Positions 53,401 to 64,000 of a DNA stretch of 64,000 nt are shown here, piece by piece (within the stretch, counting starts at the first letter, position 1; each line of letters opens with the position of its first letter). The DNA is taken from the NCBI GenBank assembly GCA_002751075.1, contig NAOQ01000149.1:56207-120206 (forward strand), given 5' to 3'. Source of the stretch: Ichthyophonus hoferi. Its lineage: Eukaryota > Opisthokonta > Ichthyosporea > Ichthyophonida > Ichthyophonidae. A program made the translations under genes and the position numbers. Below the pieces are notes generated by a model. That model was not told the origin of the DNA. It saw only the letters and a program-made list of their open reading frames with translations, and did not search any database.

Positions 53401-54629
53401 TGTTCAAAGGGATCGGCTGCAACAGTCACTTAATAGTCTTAACAAATTAGCTAAATATTGGATCTTAGGCTTAGGTTGTAATCGTAGCACCTCTTACTAT
53501 ATTTTTTCACTCGAGTTATACCTATGTACCGGCATTGGGTTGGATTGACATATACGCAGTACCTCTTACTATACTCAAACACTTAACTTAAAAATATGTT
53601 GCTTTCCTAATACCCATTATTTTTTACATGCATTCAAATGAAATATCCAAGATAAATTCAGAATAAATCAATATAAATGTCTATATATGTGATAAAGAGT
53701 TTTAATCGTGATAAAAGTCTAATAAGTGCCGTATCACTAAATAATGAAATCTACGTAAAGGTCATAACTACTAATTAACTAGACCCATAGTATATATAGA
53801 TAGTGCGATATTTCTAACCTACTCCTGTTCTGCACATACATATAATAGCTATACCATACACACAGCATACGCCTAGACTAACCTATACGACAACTTTTTC
53901 TGAAGTACATCTTGAAGGAAATACTTCCGAAAGTATTTTTTACCCGTGGAAAATTAATCAAGACAATAATCCCGTGGATGAATTAATTATAAATGCAAGA
54001 GAAGATTGGTTTAAAATGCACCACGTAGCGCAGACCCATAATATTGTAATGAATGGTTTGTGATCGTTTCTAATGGGTAAATAAAAGAGAAGCACGAGAT
54101 GCAATCTGATAGAATGACATATAATATATCTCTCTTAACTAATAAAATTTGTTTTTACTGTTAAAATTCCTCTCTTGAGCACCTGTATCAGATCATACAG
54201 CACAGTTAGCCAATAAATGTTTTTTTGTATATTTACTTTATTAGGATGCATCTTCTATAAATAGATGTGTGAGCCGCATGTTAAAATTGCTTTGTTTTTA
54301 TTATTGATTGTGATAAAATTAATAAATTATTATCAAGTATATATTAATTGTCTATCTACTACAATATTTGATGGAAATTACAGTTTATTTGTATTTACTG
54401 TACAGCAGTACTGCATTTGCGAAGTACTTGGTATTATAAAACTTTCAAGTCATACCTTACGGACTGTACAGTATATACTAGCTAATTATTACAAGTACTT
54501 CGTTTATTTTAAAATTCAAATATAATTTGGTAGACAATTTTGATGAAAATAAAGCAAAACAGCCTATCTATGTAGTACGTTTTCTCTGTAAGAGCTATTT
54601 ACTTGGTTAGGAATCTAAAATTAACAAAT
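50035..54629. other. Long intergenic region, no gene found
   Basis: About 4.6 kb of AT-rich sequence with a (AT)15 tract at 50391-50420. Short open frames (such as 51298-51513 on the minus strand and 52566-52877 on the plus strand) lack family similarity that I recognise, and their composition resembles non-coding DNA here. The stretch may hold old decayed elements. Confidence 0.45.
50391..50420. repeat. (AT)n microsatellite
   Basis: Fifteen AT dinucleotides in intergenic DNA downstream of the CBS gene. Confidence 0.95.
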
Positions 54630-57600
54630 ATGGGGTTGATGAGTGAAGTAGCAAATGGTCTAGCCGTGGTAGGTGGAGTGGTATTGATGGTTGGCGGGGT
54701 AGCTATTTCGTTCTATGCGATAGTGAAGCCACTGAGACGAAAAAGAAAAATAAATAAAGCAAGGACTGTACACAGCAGGACTCAGTTAAGTAAGTGTAGA
54801 TATCTGGTGACTCCCTTATAGCGGTTGGGGCTAATATGTCTTTATGCTTATGTGTCCGTTTTCACATTCCTATCCTCATCATGGTATATGCGATGTGCGC
54901 ATGTATATGTCTCTGTGTAATTATCACACACACATGCACGCAGATTTTATTTATGTGCTAACCCGGAACGTTTTTTGTTTTAAGGATTTTAGTTATGTGC
55001 TGCCCCATGGCTTATGCGTGATTTTTATAATGGTGGGTATAAGATGAGAGAGAAGGTAGGAAGAGATAGCTAGCAGAATGGATTATGGGGAAGAGGCGGA
55101 CATGAAATAGAATAAGGAGAGCAGGAAAAGAGAAGAAAAAGCACGTGGATGTGATTATGTTGGCTAGAAAGAAAGAGTGAGAGTTGAACGTGACTCAGCG
55201 CACGCATAGCTATCAGTATATATGTGTGGACATGTATATAGCATAGAGACTTGTTTACTGTCTACAATGGTAGTCTACATGAAAAACGCACAAATGATGC
55301 AAGTATAACAGACATTTATGGGAATGGTAATGAAGCAACATAAAACCTATACAAGGAAGGGTCATAATTTATGTAAGACAACCTAATTGTTTCAACATCT
55401 TAGATAATATATATATATACTTTTGCATACATGTATTGAGAGTCTTATGGATACTCTTAAGGCAAAAAGATAGAATGCTACACGAAAATTAGAAGATTAT
55501 ATATATACCTATTTGAGTGCATTGGGTGTTTTAAGTTGTTTCTCCCATGATAACTAGTTGTATTTGCGCCTCTTGCTCCCATTTACAGTGTTTATATTGG
55601 TTATTTGTATACGTTCATATATATATGCAATGGTGTTTAGGTAATTACACAGACAAGGTATTTATAGACAGAACAAACAATACACTTGTATAAATTACAT
55701 CTGCGTGTATGTAAAGGCAGACAAGCCCCCCTTTCTTTTTGCTTATGATGATCTATTACTCTACTTTTTCTCTAGCCGAAGTATTAGCAAACCGTAAACG
55801 CTTTGCGAACTACTATCTACCTATTCAGTGTAAGCTGGAGGGGAAAGTGGTAGTTCTTCCTGGCGCCAAGGCCCATAGGTAGATATATCTATATGATCTC
55901 TGTGTGACCATACATTGCTGTGATAGTAATGATTGGCCGTTATCTTAATTTTGAGGATAATCATTGGCTGAGAGAGAGCGAAGCTACGGAAGGTTGAAAT
56001 AACTTTTTAAAATCAATTCATGAAAGTAAACTCTAGACAAACATCAATATAATATTATAACTGCTGAAGGGATTAGGATCAATTGGAATAACTAACAATA
56101 CTGAACCATGAAAACTAGAAGAAGATAGTATAATATTGCTTCTGTAGTTTCTCTCAGTGAGATAGAGCCAAGAAAGAGTATTATTGAAATAAAATATCTG
56201 ATTATGAAAAGGAACATGGTAAATATATGTGAACGGTGTTGAGGCCAGGAGGGTTGATGATTTTGAAAAACTAAAATTAACCAATTAAGAAAAGTAGCAC
56301 AAAGTCGTTTAGTTGGTACATTAACATAACAGAACAGAGTGTTTCCACATGATTTTTCTCTAATATGACTATGTATCAATCATTGAGTAGGCCTGTACCT
56401 GCAAGTCATTTGACAATTTCATGCACTTGATGACTCATTGGCTGCTTTATTATCTACTTACCTTGCTAACGAGCTCACCCATCAACTGCCTTACTTACTT
56501 ATTTGAATATATATGCAGGAGTATAGCCACGGGGGAAAAAGTAGCCATAGCATCTGTGCGTGAGACCCGAGTTACTAGTAATACATATGTAGATAGGGTG
56601 ACGGGGAATGTGAAAGAGAACAGGAAAGAGGTAAGTTAATCTTTGACCTTATCGATCTTAGGTATTATGCAGCTATATAGTTTTTCAGATTAATTCTTAC
56701 TTCGTTATACTTGGTCTGAGTATATATCTTCATGTTCAACTATATTTATACAAAAAATTGATTGAATGATATTCAAAAGAGTATCTGATCACTAAACTAA
56801 CAATGTTTTGTCATCCAGACAAACAAAAGGTGTAGCTAATAGATTTGCATTCCTGTTTCTAATTATGTATAGATCTGAGATGCTTTCTGGAGATATTATA
56901 TATAAAATAAACCTTTATGGTTAGGTTGTTTTTGTTTGTTTTTTATTTAGCATTTCTAACTCTGATCAATTACTCGCCCATATATGTGTATAATATATAT
57001 ATATATATTTCTTCAGTTGGTCATTGTCTGACATATTTTAGGACTTCTAGATGTCATTTTATTTATTATCTATTCCTTGATTTACTTATCACACATATAT
57101 ATCATTCTCGTACTTTCCCACTTGTACAAATTTCTCATTTGCTTGTTTAATTCAATGATATAAATGTGAAGTGGAGTGAAAGAAAACCAAAATGAGATGC
57201 TTTAAGATAAGCAATAGTGCATTACGTTCCATATTACTATTGTTTATTTTGGATCACATTAGTTAATATATTACATGGCATCAATATTCATACCTTCTTC
57301 ACCTATCTTCTCGCCTTCTTTTTCCTTATCTTTTTCTATTATTCTCTTCTCTCTATATATTTACTCTCTTTTTTTAGAGTGTCACAGAGGACCTTCGAGA
57401 GAACCCCTGGGTGGTAGAGATAGATAATGATATTCAGGTTCATGTGGATATTAAGGGAGCAGAGCTAGATTTGAAGATTGTTTCTAATACCCACTATGTA
57501 TGTGTACATACCCTCATGTTTTCTTCTTATATATATATATGGGCATACGTTTGTGGTGATGCATATGTTCTTTTAATAATGTTAAAGTATATAAATGTAT

Positions 57601-58549
57601 AATAAGCTATTGAATGAGTTAGTAGAAAATTAGGTACTCCTATGGGATCTGTTGTACAAGCATGTTGGTGTGCAAAATATACAGAGCCTAATTATCACAG
57701 TATGTGATGTGTTTGTTCTCTGCTTATTTGTGGTGTATACGTATAACAGTTTTCCTTAGCTACTTTCTCTGCCTGGAAATGAAACCAAGAGCGCTCTTGT
57801 TTTGTACTCCAATGAAACAGTCTACTTTTTTTTTAATACTTTTCTATCTAGGTCTCGTGCTATGCATATGCATATCTTTTTGTTCTTCTCTTCTATCTTT
57901 TTTTTTTTGATAACATCTCCCCCTACATAGCCTCACCTATTTACTGTTCAAAATCTTAATAAGTCTTGTTGGTAGTTATTTTCTCTCTTTGTCTAGCATT
58001 AAACGGATTAAATATTGGAGCATATCATTCATTAATGACATTAAATATATATTATACAGCTGCAGGAAGGAATACTGCCAGACGGTGGCAATGTTTTTTT
58101 GTATGGCTTCTTGAATGAGGAAACGAATGGTATGCTACGCTATATCTTGCCAATACTCTTCACTTTATTTCTCTCTCATTTTACAGCTTACCCCCCAGTT
58201 TTTGTCCTGTAATACCATTTTTAGATTTGTGAAACCATTTCCTTTATATCTGCACTGTCACTTCTATAAACTTACTGTATATATTGCATACTTCCTATAT
58301 CCATTCTTATACTTACCCTTGCATTAATCCCTTGGTCGTGCAGGTACTTTAGTCATGAAGAAAAAAACTATGTTTTGGTCTTTGGTATCAGCACGCACAG
58401 AGGAAGAATGGCATAGAATGTACTCCCGTCATTTCTTTGTATCTTTATTAAGTGGGTTGACTCTCATGGGTCTGGGAGCATATATAGTAACCGAAAACAT
58501 ACGGACTCTGCAAGAGGAATTTTATATTGAGAGATTTATAGACAAATGA
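54630..58549 (+). CDS. GIDE-domain membrane protein (MUL1-like, no RING), 6 exons
   Basis: Exons 54630-54789, 55776-55878, 56519-56630, 57378-57497, 58060-58129 and 58344-58549 join in phase to 256 residues. TM1 is at about 7-30 (GLAVVGGVVLMVGGVAISFY), followed by a basic RRKRK anchor. The middle carries the GIDE/BAM pattern: LEGKVVV, VRETRVTSNTYVDRVTGNVKENRKE, NPWVVEIDN, LQEGILPDGGNVFLYGFL. After MFWSLVSARTEEEWHRMYSRH comes TM2 (219-237), and the chain ends at 256. In MUL1/GIDE ubiquitin ligases of the mitochondrial outer membrane a C-terminal RING follows TM2; here none is coded before the stop. The two-TM topology with the domain between them fits mitochondrial or other organelle membranes by analogy. 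A cag six bases into exon 5 is an alternative in-frame acceptor. Confidence 0.8.
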
Positions 58550-59469
58550 ATGTTGATTTTAGTGTTCTGGTTTGTTTTTGTTCTCTGCCTTTTGTTTTAA
58601 AATATTTACGAGGTCATAAACCAATTCTGTACTGTAATTGTGATCACTAGACCAGTGGTATTTTTTTAGAAGACAAGAGAGGATTAGATAAAGTGCTTCA
58701 GTTATAGAAGATATATTATATGGATTGATGTTAAAATAATCTGACTACAAGAATGACTATGAAAACGACACTTAGAAAAAAAGGTGGGGGACTGGTACAG
58801 GTAGCTTAAACTTTTTAAAGTAATAAAGGTTATTGCCTAGCTGGTTTACCTGCAATTTCAATAGAGCAATGTGAATAGTATATTCATATTAGAGACTTTT
58901 CTGAGATTAAATGGAAACATAACAATTGAGTATGTTAAGAAAAATATTGAATGCAGATATGAATATTCTTTAAACAATGAAACAAATTATGTAAAGTATG
59001 AAAGCACAGATATTTGTATACCTAACAAATTCGTTGGGGAGTCACTGAAGGCAAATTAATATACAATTCCATAATAGCTAACATGGGAATTCCAAAACAA
59101 AATGCAAATTAGCAGAAAGATAAAACACATTACTCAATATTGTGTTAAAGTATTTCAGCTCCTACAGGTGTTGGGCTGTATTCTTCATGATGTCTTGTAT
59201 GAATATACTCATTGTTCATGTTGCATTGTACCTCTAAATACCCAGTCGCGTTTATACTGAGGTTAAGTGAGAAAATATTGTACTACAGGTATATGAAGTC
59301 TATGGGGCTGTAAGGAGCGTAATAAAAAAGTCCTTAGTCGTAAGTTTGGTCTTAAGTATACCAAGTAGTGGTCCATGTTCACTTGAATTGCTGAGTAGAG
59401 AACAGAGGGTATCTCTAGTATCCAGGGATCGTAGTGGCATCCGTGGTGGCAGGGATCCAGGGGTGAATG
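58550..59469. other. Intergenic region downstream of the GIDE gene
   Basis: AT-rich sequence with no gene supported. From about 59300 the minus strand of the next fossil's flank reads as protein-like sequence, so the copia remnant may begin slightly left of 59470. Confidence 0.45.
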
Positions 59470-60330
59470 GCAATTGGTGGTTTCCAGGTTGGACGTAGAG
59501 GCGTTTCTTGTTGAAATCTTTGTGGGTTTGCAACATCAAATGAGACAGCCATGGAAACATTATGAAATACAAAGCACGACTTGTAGGTGTGGGAAACTGC
59601 CAAGGGGGGGATATGGACTATTTCGACATTGAGTCACCAGTGTGTTTCTTGGCAACAGTAAGACTCCTATTAGCCTTAGTAGCATCAAGAGACTTGGAGG
59701 TTGTTTAACTGGATATTGGGAGCCTACCAAAATGGTGAGCTGGAAGAAGATATATACATGCATCAGCCAAAAGGATTTGAACACTCTGACTTCCCACATA
59801 GGGTATGCAAACTCTAGAGGTCTTTGTATAGACTAAAGTAATCTACATTAGTCTGGCAGTGTACCTTAGCTGCATTTCTTGCTGAAAAGCAAATTTGCCT
59901 GACCAATGTAGACCCATGCCTCTTTGTATCGCATGGTACATTATACTGTCTTGCTGTATGTGTCTACATTGATGACATACTCATCGTTTCTAACAACAAC
60001 GCTGCAACACAAAGCCTAATTAACAATATGTAGAAATATTTTGAAACCAAGAACATGGGATTTCCAGTTAAGTATCTGGGTTATAAAATTAGGAAAGATA
60101 GTCAAGAATCATCAACCTAACACAAAAGGGACACAAAAGGAAATGTTAAGGTTATATGGCATAGATAGTAGTAAGTGAACCATCCCCTTCATCTTTCTTA
60201 ACCATATGTCAAACTTAGACCAGGACACAGAGTTAACCGCAAGGAGCAATATCAGGGCATACCAGAAAGCAATAGGGTGCCTTATGTGGATATCTATAAT
60301 AACAAGGCTAGACGTAACATCTTGGTGTTA
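59470..60330 (+). mobile_element. Ty1/copia retrotransposon fossil, reverse-transcriptase part
   Basis: Broken fragment of a copia-type pol gene. It is recognised by an IYMHQPKGFEHSDFPH-type segment and the reverse-transcriptase active-site block CVYIDDILIVSNN. No LTRs are seen at its ends, and gag, protease and integrase are missing. It carries many breaks and is clearly old. The left boundary is approximate and could lie near 59300. Confidence 0.85.
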
Positions 60331-61250
60331 ACTTTGTTTCTTGGTTTAAGTTTGACACATGGTCGGGAGGGATGGGGGATATAGTTCACTTAACAACCTT
60401 CCATGCATACAACCTCAACTTCTCCTTGATGCACCCTTTCTGTTTTAAGTGGATAGATTCTTTATTATCCTTCCTAATTTGATAACCCAAATACTCGACT
60501 GGGAATCTCATCTTCTTGGTTTCAAAGCATTTCTACATATTTTTAATTGGGCTTTGTGTTGCAGCATTGTTGTTGGAAACGATGAGTATATCATCAATGT
60601 AGACAGATACAGCAAGAAAGTATGACGTACCATGGAATACAATAAGGCATAGATTTGCATTCGTCAGGAAAATTTGTTTTTCAGCAAGGAATGCAATTAT
60701 GGTACATTGTCAGACTGCCGAACTAATGCAGATTGCTTTAGTCTGTACAAAGACCTCTAGAGTTTGCATACCCTATGTGGGAAGTCAGAGGTGTTAAATC
60801 CTTCTGGCTGATGAAGGTATATATCCTCTTCCAGTTTACCATTTGGGTAGGCTATTAATATCTAGTCGAACAACCTCCAAGTCCCTTGATGCTTCTAGAG
60901 CTAATAGGAGTCTTATTGTCGCCAAGGAACACGCTGGTGACTCAATGTCGAAATAGTCTATATTCTCCCATTGACAGTTTCCCATAACTACAAGTCCTGT
61001 CTTGTATCTCATAATGTTTCCATGGCTGTCCCATTTAATGCTGAAAAACCACAAAGATGTTAACAAAGGCCTCTCTTTCAGTTTATTCATGATTTTTCAA
61101 GTGGAAATATCTGTCAGGACCTTCATTTCCTGCTGCATCGGAGCTTCCCATTGTGGCCATTGGGGTGAGTTCATGGCTACAAGGGCTGACTTGAGGATTA
61201 TCTGACTATATAAATTAGCCCCAGTCACTGAGTACACTTTGTGCGTTATG
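60331..61250 (-). mobile_element. Ty1/copia retrotransposon fossil, inverted partner copy
   Basis: The reverse strand repeats the same copia reverse-transcriptase region as the fossil on its left, in opposite orientation, with the two copies meeting near 60330-60345. It is broken, with many breaks, and has no LTRs. The two copies differ at many positions, so the inversion or double insertion is not recent. Confidence 0.85.
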
Positions 61251-63264
61251 GTATTATCTGGTTAGCACGTCTGACCTGACCTTGTAGTGGAAAGGTCATA
61301 TGCAGCACAATATTGAATGGCATGCCCAAGAAGCAGGATATAACTTGTTAGTATATTCCAAGAATAATTTAAATGCGAACAGACAAATGTGCGTGATCTT
61401 ATAAAAATAGGCCACCACAAATCAAGAATATAGAAAAGACGTAGAGAAGGAGTTTGCTGTGGATCTTCAATAATTTTTTTGTCATATATATAAACGAATA
61501 CATACTACCTTGGAGCTATGCCGAACCAGTTGGGATGACAGCCAATATCCCGCCTGCAATACGGAAGTCACTCCAATAAAAATTCTAATTAAAAGCTCTG
61601 GTAATAGCTAAAAACTAAAGCCAAATGTTAACACTTTCATATCCTAAACTTAAATGTGGCGCAGAAAGGAGAAATGGTGTTCGTGCTGACTCTATATGCT
61701 ACTAGGTTGCAAAACTGATCCGTCGATCTTTTGTTATGGTGGGTTATTGATTAAAACCTCATCCAGTAACATAACAGTACTTTAAATAGATGCGCAAATT
61801 ATAAATGTGATTAAATGAGTTATTCTCATAGTTATTATACACGTAAAAAATATATATATCAATATATCAATATAAATTTTATAAGACCTGTAACCCTTTT
61901 TTTTAAATCAGAAATTACCTTTTCAATTATGGAAACCGCAATAAAAGACGCTTAAATGTTTTTAATATTACGTTAATTTGGCCTAAACTGCAGTGTTAGT
62001 CAAAAAAAAAAGAATAGATATGATTGATCCTCATCTTGACTCGACTTTATTCCTGCTCCTCGCCAGATTTCCTCCCAATTCGGTCCGTTGTAATTCACAT
62101 ACGTCAATATAATTACTGTCAATAATACATATATATCTAAATATTTAATACATGGTATCCATTTGTTTTTACTCTAAATATTCTGTTTGATTTAAAACAC
62201 AAAAACTATTTTTTAATTTATACAGTGCAGTTTTATAAATATGAGACACAATTCAAGTCCGGATCATTTCTGTTTTACTAGAATCCGATTCGGACCGCTA
62301 TTCAATCTTTCACGAGTCTGCGATCGACGCATGTACACGCACGTGTACACACATCCATCTAGTGTACATAGCCTGGTATAGATAGTTATTATTGTTGTAG
62401 GTGTTTACTTATTACGTATTTTTCTGTTCTATAGCCGTGTAGAATTGAAATAGCCTGCTATCTAAAGCAGTGCCCTCTCCGTATACGTTATTACACTTCT
62501 CATAATTACACAGTAAGTGTACGGAATACCTTTAAAAACTTGCTCTGGTAGTTAGTTAGTTTGCCTTGTACCTAGACCGTCCCGTGCTTGCTTATATGTA
62601 CACGCCTACTCGCGTAGTGTCTGTAACGTTTTTAATGTAATGTATTAATTGCACTTTTATTGCTACTGAAGATAATTTATACTTTACACTACATGCGTGT
62701 GAGCTCATTGCCCCTTTTGTACTTACCCACTCGTATAAACGTACGTACATTTACACTTGCACAAACAATTAACAGCCCTCCCTTCCAAACCTATATCAGC
62801 AAACGCGTCTATATTTGACCCAGATTGAAAACACGCCTGCTCTTGAGCATATACATACATCCTCAACTCAAAACACTATTACATCATACATTTATAAGTA
62901 GTACTCGTGTATGTACTTATTTATACATGTGGATATATATGTCACACCACAAAAGCACTTGTATTTGCACGTGTATATGCATAAATTATCACATACATGC
63001 TGGCGTGCACAAAAGAATACACCTCTTCTATCTTTATAAAAGATAACACATAATTGCCCTGACACATCATAGCCTTAGTCACATATACACATGGGTTAGT
63101 TTATATGTCCAAAAAACATGTAGTTATTCCCCTCTGGATCTGCTATGAACTATAGAAATATAGGGCAGAAGCTATGTTGGTTAACTGGTGTAGAATTAGC
63201 AGCCCCTAGGGAGATAGATGTAAGATCAATCTTATTCAGTTATCCGATTTACAGGTCTGCCAAC
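61251..63264. other. Intergenic region / 5' flank of RRS1
   Basis: AT-rich sequence with a pyrimidine- and CA-rich stretch at 62300-63100 rich in acgtgtac-type motifs, perhaps the RRS1 promoter zone. A cag acceptor ending at 63254, just before the RRS1 ATG, suggests a 5' UTR intron. Confidence 0.45.
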
Positions 63265-64000
63265 ATGACTACATTCGAATCACAGCCTATGGATGTGACG
63301 GCAGTCCTACAGGCTCACAAGGACAAGCAGCTGAGCATTGAGGTGGACAAGGACCCCCTCCATTATGATCTAGGCCACCTCGCTGCCTTTGACTCTGCTC
63401 CCTTGGATCTCAAGCTCATGAAGTATGTCTCAGCTTCTCTCTCTCTACTGTTTGATTTTTATTTCACCTATAAATTTATTCCACTCTTAATTCCCCAATA
63501 CTATGTGGTAACACTTTACACCCTTGCATGCAGTCATCTCTTTACTTCCGACCTATGTACTGTTAGTTGCCTATATGCCAATAGTCGCTAACCAGCATTA
63601 TAATTTTTAGGGAAAATCCTGGGGAATACTTGAAAGATTTGGCCCGTGACAACATGCAACTTCTTGTTAATCAAATATGGACATTGCCAGTTGAGAGGAG
63701 AGAGGATGCCTATGTGTGCGAACTACCTGCCCCTACCACCAACTTGCCTAGAGAAAAACCTGTATGTGATACACATTGCATACCCTTACAGCTCTACTTC
63801 TATCACTCTTTTTCCAATTTCACTCCTTGTACTCTGGCGCAACTGTTACAATGTAATCCACGTTCTTTGGTTATATTATATTTTTGATATAGTGTTGTTC
63901 TTTATTATTGACAATATTTCTGTATTGCCCAACCCTATGGAACCTACCCTATTCATTTCATTTTTTGTCTACCTAGGTTCTCTTGAAAAACTATGCATGC
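63265..64000 (+). CDS. RRS1: Ribosome biogenesis regulatory protein RRS1, N-terminal part
   Basis: Exons 63265-63422, 63611-63761 and 63977 to the window edge join in phase; the gene runs on past 64000. The N-terminus shows the RRS1 pattern: a short acidic helix, EVDKDPLHYDLGHLAAFDSAPLD, then DLARDNMQLLVNQIWTLPVE and LPAPTTNLPREKP, which matches human RRS1 (ARDNTQLLINQLWQLP, LPEPTTRLPREKP). RRS1 works in the nucleolus with RPF2 to load 5S rRNA, uL18 and uL5 onto pre-60S particles. The frame is open upstream of the ATG, but the family starts with an acidic helix and the 63265 ATG gives the expected length. Confidence 0.95.

Noticed and set aside
63145-63264. N-terminal extension of RRS1 from an upstream start at 63145
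   Set aside because: The added 40 residues have no RRS1 similarity and a good splice acceptor ends at 63254, so this stretch is more likely intron or UTR.

Overview
The window is 64 kb of AT-rich, intron-rich nuclear DNA from a eukaryote. Nearly every gene has GT-AG introns of about 150-1,050 bases, intergenic spaces run 1-5 kb, and (AT)n tracts are common. Gene content (SH3-coiled-coil adaptor of CIN85/CD2AP type, ARL5, AMPK-gamma-like four-CBS protein, GIDE-domain membrane protein, RRS1) suits a protist. A unicellular relative of animals is possible, but the sequence alone does not settle the lineage. There is one assembly gap (517 N at 17672-18188), inside an intron.

Layout, left to right. 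627-3519 (+) is an HDDC2-type 5'-deoxynucleotidase in seven exons. 4730-9784 (+) is a two-SH3 adaptor ending in a coiled coil; its start codon appears to be split by an intron. 12162-12707 (-) is an intronless ARL5 GTPase. 14735-19328 (-) is a nine-exon sedoheptulose-1,7-bisphosphatase that lacks the plastid redox cysteines. 23724-26318 (+) is a cofactor-dependent phosphoglycerate mutase with an unusual Cys-containing tail. 28739-31904 (-) is a C2H2 zinc-finger protein whose single finger is split by an intron. 36381-42486 (-) is an unrecognised gene with several micro-exons. 45214-50034 (+) is a four-CBS protein carrying a tandem triplication of one 3' splice site. 54630-58549 (+) is a GIDE/MUL1-like membrane protein without a RING. 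63265-64000 (+) is the 5' part of ribosome-biogenesis factor RRS1, cut by the window edge.

The spaces between genes hold mobile-element remains. One undescribed-looking repeat family ('R1') has two decayed ~1-kb copies in opposite orientation (about 21630-22592 and 33175-34140) and a 670-bp palindromic derivative (34348-35017). A 354-bp MITE with long terminal inverted repeats lies at 43500-43853. A pair of broken Ty1/copia pol fossils sits tail to tail at about 59470-61250.

The genes do not form one pathway. SBPase and phosphoglycerate mutase are sugar-phosphate enzymes, HDDC2 acts on nucleotides, and the four-CBS protein is of the energy-sensing type, but neighbours look unrelated, as is usual in a eukaryotic genome. 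Exon joins were made by hand from reading frame, splice-site sequence and family similarity recalled from memory; no search was run.
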